NCBI GenBank assembly: GCA_023443625.1
Contig: JAEZTQ010000066.1
Coordinates: 1-64,000, forward strand
Reading direction: 5' to 3'
From: Bacillota bacterium
GTDB taxonomy: Bacteria; Bacillota_A; Clostridia; Lachnospirales; Lachnospiraceae
DNA length: 64,000 bases
The position numbers were made by a program, and so were the translations under genes. This document shows, piece by piece, positions 1 through 9,550 of the stretch (its first letter is position 1; each line of letters starts with the position of its first letter). The notes beneath the pieces are model-generated. The model saw only the letters and a program-made list of their open reading frames with translations. It ran no database searches and had not been told where the DNA came from.

Positions 1-213
1 GCATTGTTTTGCCATGCTGTCAAGGGCGGCGGTAGCATGCCAAAAAACTATATCTAGCAATTTTCAAGGTTCTGAATGAGCCTATTTTTTAGGCTACGGG
101 TTTTCATACGTTACTTTACACTACCATCTTTGACTTCTATTTATATCCTTAGATGAAAAGTTTATCATAAATTTGTGCTTTGCAAAATTTTATAGCATTT
201 GTATAAGCTTTAA

Positions 214-1389
214 TTACTTTTGTAAAAGCTTTTTATAGCTTCTATCAACAAAGATTGCTCCCAAGGGTGCTGTGATTAAGATGGATAAAACTGCTATAGT
301 TAAAACTTCTTTGCCACAATTAAGTCCCATAGCTAAGGGAATACTGCCAATGGCTGCCTGCACTGTTGCTTTCGGAGTATAGGCTAACATACAGAACACT
401 CTTTCTTTTAAGGTGAGCTTGGTCTTTATGAAGCATACATAAACTCCCACCATTCGAATTAGCAGAGCACCCAATACTACCACAACAGCTAAAGCACCAG
501 TATGAGCCACATAACTTAAATCCACCGTAGCTCCCACCAAGACAAATAGTATAATTTCTGCACCCACCCATAACTTATTATATTTCTCTGATAATCTTAA
601 GGTAAGAGTATGATTTAATTGATAAATCGTAGCACCCATACTCATGATGGCAAGCAGAGCGGACACAGGGATAACTCCTTTTAACAGGTTCTCACCTTCG
701 ATTAGCAAGAATGAGACACTAAGTATAACCAATATCTTTACTGTATCCCTCATGTGAAGCCTTTGAAATAACTTAATCAAAATATACCCAACTAGAATAC
801 CCAAGAGAATACCTACCATAATGGATATGGGGATCTGAATAAAGCTTTTTACTGACACATCTCCTCCCATAGCCAGAGAGGTAAAAGAAGTAAACATGAC
901 GATAACAAATACATCATCCACGGAAGCCCCTGCAAGAATTAATTGGGGAATACTTCTTTCCTTTCCATAACCTTCCTTCATAATTTTAATCATCCTAGGA
1001 ACAATAACTGCAGGTGATACGGCCGCAAGGACACTTCCCATTATAGCAGCTTCCAAGATCGTAACACCGAAGATCTTAGGTGCAATTAATACAACAGCCA
1101 CAATCTCAAAACAAGCTGGAACAAAACACATGAGTATGGCTGGCCTTCCAACCTTTTTTAAATCACTAATATCAAGGGACAAACCTGCCCTCGTAAGTAT
1201 GATAATTAAGGCCAACTGTCTTAAATCTGCAGATATTCCTATGATGGAGGAATCTAATACATTAAGAGCGTAGGGGCTTAAAATCATGCCCGTAATTATC
1301 ATACCTAATAATCTTGGTAATTTGACCTTATCAAATATACTACCTAACATAAGTCCTAATAATATAATGAGTGCTAAACTGGTAAGCAT
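214..1389 (-). CDS. CPA-family cation:proton antiporter
   Basis: A 391-residue, almost entirely hydrophobic protein with about a dozen membrane spans. The order of helices and the charged residues in a hydrophobic setting (ASVDDVF near residue 155, SPAVIVPRM near 125) fit the Na+/H+ exchanger fold of the CPA2 type. It should move a monovalent cation or anion against protons across the inner membrane. The length is normal and no C-terminal TrkA domain is present. The start is the ATG at 1389, preceded by an AGGAGG site. A fluoride riboswitch sits directly upstream, so expression is probably switched on by fluoride. That suggests a role in fluoride tolerance rather than ordinary sodium or pH balance. 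The transported ion cannot be read from sequence. Confidence 0.88.
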   Translation of the reverse strand: MLTSLALIILLGLMLGSIFDKVKLPRLLGMIITGMILSPYALNVLDSSIIGISADLRQLALIIILTRAGLSLDISDLKKVGRPAILMCFVPACFEIVAVVLIAPKIFGVTILEAAIMGSVLAAVSPAVIVPRMIKIMKEGYGKERSIPQLILAGASVDDVFVIVMFTSFTSLAMGGDVSVKSFIQIPISIMVGILLGILVGYILIKLFQRLHMRDTVKILVILSVSFLLIEGENLLKGVIPVSALLAIMSMGATIYQLNHTLTLRLSEKYNKLWVGAEIILFVLVGATVDLSYVAHTGALAVVVVLGALLIRMVGVYVCFIKTKLTLKERVFCMLAYTPKATVQAAIGSIPLAMGLNCGKEVLTIAVLSILITAPLGAIFVDRSYKKLLQK

Positions 1390-1520
1390 AATATCCTCCT
1401 AAAATTTTATCTAACCAAGCAATGCTTGATTGATGTTTCGCTTTATGCGACATATTTCCATACTTTTGCACAGGCATCCTAATTTTTTTATTTAATAGCA
1501 CGCACTTTCCTCATCTATAA

Positions 1521-1613
1521 AATAAAAAAGCTGACAATTTCTGCGTAGTTTTACACAGAAGTCATCAGCATAAATGCGGTTTAGGTCTTTACCAAGGGAG
1601 AACTTCATTCCCG
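1521..1613 (-). promoter_or_regulatory. Fluoride riboswitch (crcB motif) with terminator
   Basis: On the minus strand the leader reads GGGAATGAAGTTCTCCC, then TAAACCGC, then GCTGATGACTTCTG. This follows the known crcB layout (GGCGATGGAGTTCGCC, TAAACGC, GCTAATGACTCCT). The closing pairs are preserved by covariation: GAAGT (1602-1606) pairs with ACTTC (1558-1562), where the classic Bacillus example has GGAGT and ACTCC. The 3' half of the aptamer (GCTGATGAC) is also the 5' arm of an intrinsic terminator (1530-1569) followed by a T-run at 1521-1529. Fluoride binding should therefore prevent termination and turn on the antiporter. The rest of the 350-base leader holds the ribosome site and no gene. 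Confidence 0.88.
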
Positions 1614-1742
1614 TTTACATATTAACATAATTTTATTATATTATCAATTTATATTTTGGCCCTTTATCAAGTTCTTATTATCAAATCCAAATTCAGCTGG
1701 CATTTGGAGATGCAGGCCTAATTAACTCATGTATTATTATAC

Positions 1743-1961
1743 TTACACACCATTACCTTCTGGATTTTTTGCATCTTGATATTGATGTAACTTGAAGATG
1801 ACAAATCTGGCAATTGGTTGTGCAATACATGCCTCAACGAATAAGGATATCGCAAAATTACGAGGCCATTTGTAGTAAAACATACGAATTGGCTCCATGC
1901 TGATATGACGACTTCCAATCCATGTGCCAATTACTGTTAAGAAGATTGTCATTAAAAGCAC
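1743..1961 (-). CDS. DUF2798-like small membrane protein, probably truncated
   Basis: About 72 residues with one clear membrane helix and the segment WPRNFAISLFVEACIAQP, which resembles DUF2798 proteins. Family members normally carry two such halves (about 150 residues); only one is seen here. The only start in a sensible place is a GTG at 1961, but the open frame continues upstream with hydrophobic family-like residues and no ATG until a stop near 2040. The tail after the second helix (QDAKNPEGNGV) looks random. The likeliest reading is a remnant that has lost both ends. A TetR-like remnant lies just upstream on the other strand. The function of DUF2798 is unknown. Confidence 0.45.
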   Translation of the reverse strand: MLLMTIFLTVIGTWIGSRHISMEPIRMFYYKWPRNFAISLFVEACIAQPIARFVIFKLHQYQDAKNPEGNGV

Positions 1962-2076
1962 GCAAAAGAGAATATTGATCAGGATGTGGGCACTAAACTG
2001 TCCCCTTCTTTTACTACTTTCTTGGTTAGTGCATCGGCCGGTTTATGTGTCAATAATACTAAGGCTATTACAGTAA

Positions 2077-2349
2077 CCTCTAAATGAAAATATTAATGAT
2101 TATAAACGCCAAATATTTCATGAATATATTGAAGCTGGTAAAATTGAAAAGGTAATTGATGCTTCTATCTCGACCGAAATATATCTCAAATTTATCGATG
2201 CAATAACAAAATTCAATTTTGACATTGAAATCAAGAACAAGAACAATATGCTGTTCATCAACTTCTTCTATATGGTATTATTGGCAAACAATAAAAACGA
2301 ACCAAACAAAATGCTGATTATATTGAAATCAGGAAATATAAGAGCCTAG
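2077..2349 (+). pseudogene. Fragment resembling a TetR/AcrR C-terminal domain
   Basis: An open stretch of about 90 codons on the plus strand, ending at a TAG at 2347-2349, has no plausible start codon or ribosome site. Its translation is helical and includes YKRQIFHEYIEAGKIEKV followed by STEIYLKFIDAI. This looks like the ligand-binding half of a TetR-type repressor, where a helix ending in 'G.I..' precedes another carrying 'I...D.I'. No helix-turn-helix half is found upstream. It is probably the end of a deleted regulator that once controlled the neighbouring DUF2798 gene. The family assignment is by pattern only. Confidence 0.35.
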
Positions 2350-2444
2350 TATATATTTCATACACGATATATTTTTCTTTCTCCAATAAATCCTTATCGT
2401 CATGTAAAACAACAATTAACGCTCCTTAATTATTACAACATAGA

Positions 2445-3281
2445 TTACTTACATTCCAAAACTCTAATCTTATTTTGCCAGTATTCCAAATACTCTTCAA
2501 CAAATCCTGCCTTCAGGGCATTACTCCAGTACATATAATCCAGTGTTCCATTATAATTAGGGTCCCATGGCTTTGGCAAATCCGTATAATGGAGAACCTT
2601 GGTATTGTCCATGATTTCAAAAAGGTTTAAGCTTTCAAAGGGATAAGCCTGAAAATTGTATATCAAATCACAAAGCTTTTTATGATCTAACAATATGCAA
2701 TTAAGAATATCCTGATCAAAGTAGAACAAGTCTTCCTTACGCTCATCTATAAAAGTCATAATATCATTAAGCTTTATCTTCTCTCTAAATAAGTACAAAT
2801 TAATTAGCATAACACCTGAATTAAAATATACATCTTCCTCCTTCAAACCAAGCTTCTTCTTCTGAGCCACTACTTCGTCACAAAAGTCAAATCTATCCTT
2901 AATGAAGGCGGCATAGGAACCTTCAAAGTCCTGGTTATAAAAGGCTTCAATAGATCCATTGATAATAATATCTGCATCCAAATATAACACCCGATCCAGA
3001 TCTTCTGGCAAAATATAAGGCGCTAACAAGCGAAAATAAAGTTCTGGCTTTCCATACTGCTTGGACAGTGGTACATTAACAAAAAAGCCAGAGGCATTAA
3101 TTGGATGAAGTACGGCATTGCATTTATCTGCCAAATACCCCTTCAGTTCTTCGATCTGTTCTTCTCTTAGGGAGCTGTACAACAAATAAACATTAAGGTT
3201 GTCATGATAGCTAGCCAGGGAATAAAGCATCACTTTGGCTGGTTTTAAGAAATCCTCACATACTGATATTAAAATATTCAT
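2445..3281 (-). CDS. Glycosyltransferase family 8
   Basis: A soluble protein of 278 residues with the GT8 hallmarks: the metal-binding LYLDADII near residue 97, FNSGVMLINL near 155, and HYTDLPKPW near 230, which closes the UDP-sugar site. GT8 enzymes are retaining transferases that add galactose or glucose to lipopolysaccharide, teichoic or capsule-type glycans. The ATG at 3281 is chosen over one 21 bases upstream because AGAGG lies 7 bases before it. The gene stands alone, with about 430 bases of upstream spacer containing a possible promoter (TTTACA and TATAAT) around 3415-3441. The acceptor is unknown. Confidence 0.87.
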   Translation of the reverse strand: MNILISVCEDFLKPAKVMLYSLASYHDNLNVYLLYSSLREEQIEELKGYLADKCNAVLHPINASGFFVNVPLSKQYGKPELYFRLLAPYILPEDLDRVLYLDADIIINGSIEAFYNQDFEGSYAAFIKDRFDFCDEVVAQKKKLGLKEEDVYFNSGVMLINLYLFREKIKLNDIMTFIDERKEDLFYFDQDILNCILLDHKKLCDLIYNFQAYPFESLNLFEIMDNTKVLHYTDLPKPWDPNYNGTLDYMYWSNALKAGFVEEYLEYWQNKIRVLECK

Positions 3282-3301
3282 ATAGTTTCCTCTACCTTTC
3301 A

Positions 3302-3736
3302 TGGCTTTTCTCGTGTATATCCTTAATATATTTCACTATCAATTGGCAATAATGATAGCATAAAGCAGTACTTTGCATCCGAGCTGATAGTCATTTTTGT
3401 CCCTATACTATAAAATTATAATACCATAAATCAGATGTAAAAGGGAAAACACAGCCGTGGGTATTATTGAAATCCAATTCTTTCGATCGATTTCATAAAA
3501 CAGAAAAGACAAACATAATTTTCAATTTCTATGCAGAGTTAACATAATTGTATATCTTTCTGAGGGAGATTTCAACATATTTAGTTTTAGTAATTAATTT
3601 CCTAATATCATGGAGGTAAATGTACTTTTTTTCATTAATGTATACCTGCCTTTCTTGCAACTTCCAAGGAAACATCATAAGCCTTTTGCTTACTTCCTTC
3701 TATAATTGCTTTCTACTCTTCCCTACGTTTTATTAA
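3302..3736. other. Non-coding spacer
   Basis: AT-rich stretch between the GT8 gene and the small repeat protein. On the minus strand TTTACA (3436-3441) and TATAAT (3415-3420) are 15 bases apart and could be the GT8 promoter, although the spacing is short. A run of about 25 codons on the minus strand near 3640-3715 is open but lacks a start. Nothing else was recognised. Confidence 0.4.
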
Positions 3737-3970
3737 TTATACTTTACTAGTTTCTATTCTCGCTTTTTGTTCTGCCTGTAATTTCTCTTTCGCTTCTTTC
3801 ACAGTTTCTTTGTCATTGGTCAGATAAGAATCTTTAAAGTTATCTTCAACCCTATGAAATACCCCTACCACGTTTTCTTCCATTTTCTTATACCCACCCA
3901 CCACAGTATCTTCAATTTTCTTGTAACCACCTACTACTTTGTTCTTAATCATTTTATTTACTGCTACCAT
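3737..3970 (-). CDS. Small amphipathic repeat protein, function unknown
   Basis: A 77-residue charged protein made of near-repeats of 11 residues (VVGGYKKIEDT, VVGGYKKMEEN, VVGVFHRVEDN), then a lysine- and glutamate-rich helix. Short proteins of this style occur in Clostridia without an assigned function. The period of 11 suggests an extended amphipathic helix that could lie on a membrane or DNA surface. The start is uncertain: a TTG at 3985, an ATG at 3970 and an ATG at 3952 are in frame and none has a strong ribosome site. The 5' region overlaps one arm of a hairpin, so the original leader may have been replaced. Confidence 0.5.
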   Translation of the reverse strand: MVAVNKMIKNKVVGGYKKIEDTVVGGYKKMEENVVGVFHRVEDNFKDSYLTNDKETVKEAKEKLQAEQKARIETSKV

Positions 3971-3984
3971 TACAAATGGAGACA

Positions 3985-4046
3985 AGACGATATAAAAGGT
4001 TCAAGGATTTTTAGTATGCCAGAACCTTTTGTATCGTCTTTTTTGT
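3985..4046 (+). terminator. Long hairpin with T-run
   Basis: Arms at 3985-4002 and 4022-4039 pair over 18 positions with one mismatch, and TTTTTT follows on the plus strand. It has the form of an intrinsic terminator for plus-strand transcription, yet no plus-strand gene ends nearby. On the minus strand it lies between the deacetylase stop and the small repeat protein start and lacks a T-run. It could mark the edge of a lost gene. Confidence 0.6.
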
Positions 4047-4089
4047 TTTAAGTATCCAAGGATAGTTTAGTATGCACTCATTCATTTAA

Positions 4090-4756
4090 TTAGACCGTTT
4101 CAAAGTCACCCAGTACCTGTTTTATCCATTCAACACTCATCTTGTCCTCAAATTCATAACTATGGCCCCATAAATAAAATAAATAGGGTGCTCTGGTTAC
4201 TTTATCTTCTACAAACTTACTTGCCAGGTCCCAAAGTTGGGATGCATTATGATGGTAGGTTGCTGTTAACCTCATCCAATCTCTGGGTATTCCAAAATCA
4301 TAGGTCGACACGACCGTTCTCGCATATACTATACCACAAGATTGAAGTGCACCAATGACATTATCATTTAGTATGCCAAATGGATATGCCATTCCACGAA
4401 CAATTGTATCAAATTGTTTTTCAAGATTCTCTCTGTCTTCAATTATTTCTTTGACAACCATAGCCGTAGGCAATTGCTCAAGAAAGGGATGAGTTAAGGA
4501 ATGTACTGCAACCTCCTGACCTGAATTTTTAAAAGCTTCTGTAATCTGCTTTTCTGTCATTCTACGGTGAATTTGATTTTTGGGATAAACCGTACCTTCC
4601 TCCGCATACAATCCACTGTTAATATTAAAAGTTCCTTTTAAACCATTCTCATTCATAATTTTAAGAAGTCTAAAATCCTGCTCTACTCCATCGTCATAGC
4701 TTAAAAGTAAGAGCTTTTTCTTTGCCTTCTGGAAATCTTAAATGTATCGTTGCCAT
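4090..4756 (-). pseudogene. Polysaccharide deacetylase (NodB fold), frameshifted
   Basis: The reading frame from the ATG at 4756 encodes MATIHLRFPEGKEKALTF and then stops. The other frame, from about 4710 onward, gives SYDDG (the NodB catalytic and metal Asp pair), HSLTH (metal His pair), AYPFG and a final LWGHSYEFE. Removing one T from the four-T run (plus-strand A-run 4703-4706) joins both into one protein of about 220 residues. NodB enzymes remove acetyl groups from sugar polymers. The gene follows the LplD-like gene by about 100 bases, so both probably formed one operon for plant or host polysaccharide use. The lesion may be true decay or a sequencing error. Confidence 0.75.
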
Positions 4757-4857
4757 AAACACTACTCCTTCTTTGTTAATCATATCTCTTATGATATAAC
4801 TTACTTAAACTTTCATAGATAAACACACGCTACTATCTAACATAGGTTAAGTACAAA

Positions 4858-6254
4858 CTATTTCCATCCTTTCGGAAGATAAGATATGGTATTATCAATC
4901 ATGTCATCAACCAGCTTTCTGATCTCTTCTTCACTGATACGTCCATTCACCAGCGGGTCATTTTGGAACGCTTCATAAACCAGAGTTCTGTCATAGGTAA
5001 GTGAAGCCTTTAACGTCTTCTCGTGGTTGTTAATATGTGGCATTATAAGTTTCTTAATATTCTCTGGCACCTCTCCTGCCATAATTGGCTGGATTGAATC
5101 ACGGGTGAATACTGCGTTTGTTTCCACAATCGCTTCCGCTGGCAGATTGGGAATTTGTAACTGCGTATTTGGGATATTAACGTTGCTAATAACCTGACCA
5201 AGTCCGCATAAACTCTTAATTAGCAGCACGCCTTCTTCTCCTGTCGGTTTTAACTCAATCTCTTCTTCTCTTCTCAATAGTCGCTTGCTTCTTTCAAGGC
5301 GGAATGCAAGGTCCCCCTTTCTCCATGCGACGGTTGTTAATCCAAACTTCCACGATTTAACAGTTTCTGGGTCCTTCAAATATTCCTCACCTGGCATAAA
5401 TTCCGCCAAATGACGGTCACCAGCAGCTGCAATGAGACCATATCGTTTAAATAAATCGAATTTAACTCTGTGCGCACAATCAAAACTTGTATTTGCCCAA
5501 TTCTTATCATGTTCGTTATAGCCTTCTTTATAATGTTCTTCAATATATTTACGGTAAACAGGGAACAAATCAATGCCCTTATAAGAAGCTTTGTCAAACC
5601 AGGTAAAATGGTTGATGCCCAAGACATTGGTAATGATGTCCTGTCTGTCGACATCTTCTAAACCAAGCGCCTCTTCACAGATTCCTTTTAATACCTTTTG
5701 AGTTCCAAACACCTCATGACAGCACCCAAACGCCTTAATCTGTGGAAAGGTATGATATAGGGCTTTCACACATAATGACATGGGATTGGTGTAATTGATG
5801 ACCCATGCATTTGGAGCATATTCTTTGATAGTTTCTGCAATTGTTACAAACATTGGAATAGTACGCAGAGCACGAATGATGCCGCCAGGTCCTGCAGTAT
5901 CTCCTACAGATTGGTAGATTCCAAGGCGTTCCGGCAAATGTACGTCAGAGTCCATCTCTTCAAATGTACCCGTAAAATGGAAATAACAACAAAGTCACAA
6001 CCTTTCAAACTCTCTTTTAGGCTGGAGCATGTAACATAGTTCCATTTGCCTTCCGTGTCTTCTCTTTCTGTCAATCGGTTTCCAATGATTTCATTACTTT
6101 TGGCCGCCGCTTCATCAATGTCGTAGAGACGAATCGTACCACTTAATGATTTTTCCATCATGATATCTGTCATAAACGTCCAAGCCCACCCTCTTGAACC
6201 TCCACCTATATAAGTAATATTTAAATCTGTAACTTTATTATCTGCGTAGTTCAT
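4858..6254 (-). pseudogene. lplD: GH4 alpha-galacturonidase/glucosidase (LplD-like), frameshifted
   Basis: The N-terminal frame (from 6254) carries the NAD-binding YIGGGSRGWAW and ends after DFVVISIL. The C-terminal frame continues with EEMDSDVHLPERLG, GDTAGPGG, YAPNAWVINYTNPM, GCCHEVFG (metal-binding Cys/His) and NHFTW. One C is missing near 5975: restoring it gives SILPGTFEEMD and a protein of about 465 residues, the normal GH4 length. The sequence closely follows the pattern of Bacillus LplD, an NAD- and Mn-dependent alpha-galacturonidase. The ATG at 6254 is preceded by AGGAGG at 9 bases. The deacetylase lies downstream and an AraC remnant diverges upstream. It is inactive if the frameshift is real. 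Confidence 0.85.
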
Positions 6255-6431
6255 ATACTGCATCCTCCTCAAAATGATTACATTGTATCAAGTTTACTTT
6301 GAATAAACTCTGATTTCTATATTGCTAATAATACTACACTATAGCAATATAATTCTTATATAATTGAAGCTTTTTTATGTAAATTATACTTTTGAACACT
6401 GAATAATATAGAAACTTAATCGTTTACTTAA

Positions 6432-6977
6432 TTGTATGCACTTCATCGTATACTCTTATTTACTTTCCTTGTGAACCGCCAGCAAATTCATAAAACCAGC
6501 CAAGCAGGTAATTCTTATCATGACAGAATTCTGATTCAATTGGATGGAAAAGTCTTGGAACCGTATTTAAAATCCAGCGAGCTGTTTACACTGGATGAAT
6601 TATTTTCTGATTATTATGGTGTGATCCACCTTACAGAGTCAGTGTGGGATCAAGCGAAAGATTTACTTTTTGAAATCCGGGATGAAATGAAAGAAAAAGC
6701 AGTAAAATGGAATGTATTGGTAACTCTAAAATTAACAGAATTATTTCTGTTAATTTATCGCTACCGTAAGACCATGGTAATAAATGAAGTACCAAAAACT
6801 GTACTGACCGCAAAGCATCAGAAGGTTCATGAAGTAGCAGAATATCTCCAACGCCATTGTGAGACGGACGAAAATATCCCTGAATTGGCAAAACGATTTT
6901 TTATCAGCAAATCCTATCTAAGCCGTATCTTCAAAGAAGTTACCGGCTTCTCCGTTTTTCCCCAAGTAGTATGGTGA
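6432..6977 (+). pseudogene. AraC-family regulator remnant
   Basis: The open frame encodes the middle of an AraC-type transcription factor: the end of a cupin-like sensor (RILIQLDG), a linker, and the first DNA-binding helix-turn-helix (IPELAKRFFISKSYLSRIFKEVTG). It stops ten residues later at 6977, where a complete AraC domain needs a second helix-turn-helix of some 45 residues. The N-terminal sensor strand region is also missing and the start codon has no ribosome site. It diverges from the LplD gene, which is where the cognate sugar-responsive activator is expected. With both ends lost it is probably dead. Confidence 0.75.
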
Positions 6978-7075
6978 AAGGAACATTCAATTTTAATTTA
7001 CTCATTTTAGATTGTTGAAACAAAGCGCTTTCCTTTAAGTACTGGTTAATCATTTCCCTCTAATCTCCTTATTAA

Positions 7076-8611
7076 CTACTTCCTTGTTTCTTCACTCCAA
7101 TTCACACGGAGTTCCATTGAACCAATCATAATAATATCATCCTGCTCTAACAAATATTCCTGCGTTACGGGGATCCCATTTAAATAGGTCCCATTGGTAG
7201 ACTGCATATCCTTCAAATACAGACGACCATTCTCCTTGGTTATCTTGCAGTGCTGGGAGGAGAGCAGTTCATCCTGTTCAAATACATACTGGGCTTTCCC
7301 AGGATCCCGCCCAATTATTAATTCCTTGTCAAGGAATACCTTATATGTCTCCCCCTCCCTAAGACCAACTTTCGTAAATCGCAGCTCCAGTTTATCCATT
7401 ATTCCTTTACTATTTAATTCTATCTTTTGATTTCTTTTCCTATCCCCTTGAATTTCATCAGCAATAGCTGCTACCGATTGCTTCTGTTTCTTTTTCCTCC
7501 TTATTATGAAAACAAGGAATAATACTATTATCAAAATACTAAAGATACCTGCTATTAAGACGATAATAATAGAGCCATTATTTTGATGATTTACATTATC
7601 CGAACTACTTTCTTCTATTTCCTCGGGCATGGCCGAAGGCTTGGGTGTAGCCTCGGGCGTTATCTCAGAAGTTGGCTTTATCTGATCTTGTATGAGGAAT
7701 GTAGTCATGGTATAACCATCTTTTGCTGTTCCATAATTATCAATATTTAATATAATTTCCAAATAGCTTTGACCATCCCTTAGGGTCAAGCCCCTAATGT
7801 CTGTCGTAACAATGTAACCTTCTTGCATCTTCTTTACAATACTCTCTGATATATCTTCCATTGATATTTGATCAAGTCCATAAGCAAAAGCTTCTCCGCC
7901 CGCTGATAATCTTGCAAAGCTTCCAAAAATCTTAGATGAATCAATTAATGTAGAAGAAGCTTTTTCACTCAACATGGCCACGGTGAACACAGGAATATTC
8001 GATTGTTCAACTTTGGTATTTACTTCTTCTCTCGTAAATCCGGTTATAAAATCATCAGCACTGTCAGATAATACAATTAAGCACTTTTTAGCTTGTACTG
8101 AAGCATTGGTACTTAATACACCTAATGCTTGTATGATGGCGGAATAAAGGTTTGTGTCCTGTGAGGAACTTTCAATCGCTTCTATTTGCTTCTGTATTTT
8201 TTCTTTGTCATGCTCAAAAGGGTGTAAAATCGTGTCATTTCCCACCAGCATAATTGATGCATTGTCATTATCATTCAACTGATTGGTTATCAAACCTAAC
8301 AAAGCTTTCATATCTACCATCTTGTTTTCTTTTATGGAACCGGATACATCCACAAGGAACAGATATGTAGTCCCTATATCCGAGGATTTCACCTGTTCCA
8401 AGGTCTGAATGGGAAGCTCCTGTCCTCCAAGGGATATAGATAATTGACTGGATGATATCTCCTGTTCATAATTAGTATTAAAAAATATATCCAAACTATT
8501 TGTTGCGGTTGTAAAACTTTCTAAGTTAACATGTAATGGTTCCTCCGCATATGCTGTTGAACTTAGTACCAGAGTGATGATAATGAAAAAGCCTATTAAT
8601 TTTTTCTTCAT
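7076..8611 (-). CDS. VWA domain - membrane segment - FHA domain protein
   Basis: This 511-residue protein starts with a signal peptide (residues 1-22). An extracytoplasmic von Willebrand A domain (about 90-270) follows, with an intact metal site (DVSGS near 93). After a proline-rich linker comes one membrane helix (about 350-372) with a stop-transfer RRKKK. The cytoplasmic end is an FHA domain (about 430-500) with GRDP, SSQHC and STNGTYLNG, which binds phosphothreonine. The topology links an outside adhesion or metal-dependent binding domain to the phospho-signalling system inside. It is the last gene of the kinase/phosphatase cluster. The partner of the VWA domain is not visible. Confidence 0.85.
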   Translation of the reverse strand: MKKKLIGFFIIITLVLSSTAYAEEPLHVNLESFTTATNSLDIFFNTNYEQEISSSQLSISLGGQELPIQTLEQVKSSDIGTTYLFLVDVSGSIKENKMVDMKALLGLITNQLNDNDNASIMLVGNDTILHPFEHDKEKIQKQIEAIESSSQDTNLYSAIIQALGVLSTNASVQAKKCLIVLSDSADDFITGFTREEVNTKVEQSNIPVFTVAMLSEKASSTLIDSSKIFGSFARLSAGGEAFAYGLDQISMEDISESIVKKMQEGYIVTTDIRGLTLRDGQSYLEIILNIDNYGTAKDGYTMTTFLIQDQIKPTSEITPEATPKPSAMPEEIEESSSDNVNHQNNGSIIIVLIAGIFSILIIVLFLVFIIRRKKKQKQSVAAIADEIQGDRKRNQKIELNSKGIMDKLELRFTKVGLREGETYKVFLDKELIIGRDPGKAQYVFEQDELLSSQHCKITKENGRLYLKDMQSTNGTYLNGIPVTQEYLLEQDDIIMIGSMELRVNWSEETRK

Positions 8612-8731
8612 AGAATGCCCCCCACATAAATAATTCCCTACTAAGAAAGATTATCACTCAATTTATTTATAAGATTATGGTGCGTAGCACTCATTTTGAT
8701 ACAATATATTACTGTTGGTGCTATTGACACC

Positions 8732-9451
8732 TTAATCCTTATAGAAAATAGTGATCGCTGATAAATTATCATTATTACTATCAATCCGCCTAGCAACCCG
8801 TTCCAGCATAAAAGATAGCCATTGCTGAGGTGATTGGGATTTCATCAGATCCAGTTCCATTTCACTTTCATTCAAATATTCCCAAAAACCATCTGAACAC
8901 AGTAAAAACGCATCACTTTCACTTACCGGTCTGTCCAGTATAATAATTTCAGGTCGGATACTTTCTCCTCCTATAGCACGCAATAATCGGTTTCGATCCT
9001 CATGGAATCTAATTTGCGAAGGTGTAATTTCACCAGCAGCTACAGCCATTTGCGAAACACTGTGATCCAAAGTCTGATAACGGATAGCACCATTCACAAA
9101 ATGATAAATTCGTGAATCTCCTACATGAGCAAATGCCAATTTCTTATCCATTGAAAAAAGTAGAGCTGCGGTACTTTTCATTTTACAGACAGCTGTCTGC
9201 TTTAAAAGAAGAGCCTGATTGGCGGCTGAAAAACTATCATATATATTATTTGAATTCATTGTAGGATGCTCTAAGAGGTATCGTGAAAGCACATCGATCA
9301 CTAAGGTCGATGCTATCTCGCCGCCTCCATGCATGCCAAGACCATCTGCCACAATGGCTAGACATAAATCCCCTTCCTGCTTTACGAAGATTGAATCTTC
9401 ATTTACAGTTCTTCCGCCTTTTCCCGTAAAACTAGCTATAGTAAACTCCAT
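8732..9451 (-). CDS. PP2C-type protein phosphatase (first of two)
   Basis: A 239-residue single-domain phosphatase of the PPM/PP2C family. Visible metal-site and core motifs are NEDS near residue 18, VADGLGMHGGGEIAS near 34-48, HVGDSRIY near 113 and LLCSDGFWEY near 181. PP2C enzymes use two Mn or Mg ions to remove phosphate from Ser and Thr. The usual DG-M-GG motif reads DGLGMHGGG here, so the metal Asp is kept. It has no membrane segment and acts in the cytoplasm, probably opposing the kinase encoded at 12388-14811. The C-terminal NDNLSAITIFY supplies the last metal Asp (DN). A second PP2C gene lies in the same cluster. Confidence 0.88.
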   Translation of the reverse strand: MEFTIASFTGKGGRTVNEDSIFVKQEGDLCLAIVADGLGMHGGGEIASTLVIDVLSRYLLEHPTMNSNNIYDSFSAANQALLLKQTAVCKMKSTAALLFSMDKKLAFAHVGDSRIYHFVNGAIRYQTLDHSVSQMAVAAGEITPSQIRFHEDRNRLLRAIGGESIRPEIIILDRPVSESDAFLLCSDGFWEYLNESEMELDLMKSQSPQQWLSFMLERVARRIDSNNDNLSAITIFYKD

Positions 9452-9550
9452 ACTTCTCCCCTTTATTGTATGCGTATCTCAAACATTGTCTCTCTATCCG
9501 CAAGATAAAATTTTTGTCCCTGCATAAGTTTGGTTAATCATAACTTATCA

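Noticed and set aside
3640..3715. Open stretch of about 25 codons on the minus strand with a protein-like tail
   Set aside because: No start codon or ribosome site, and no family resemblance that I could defend.
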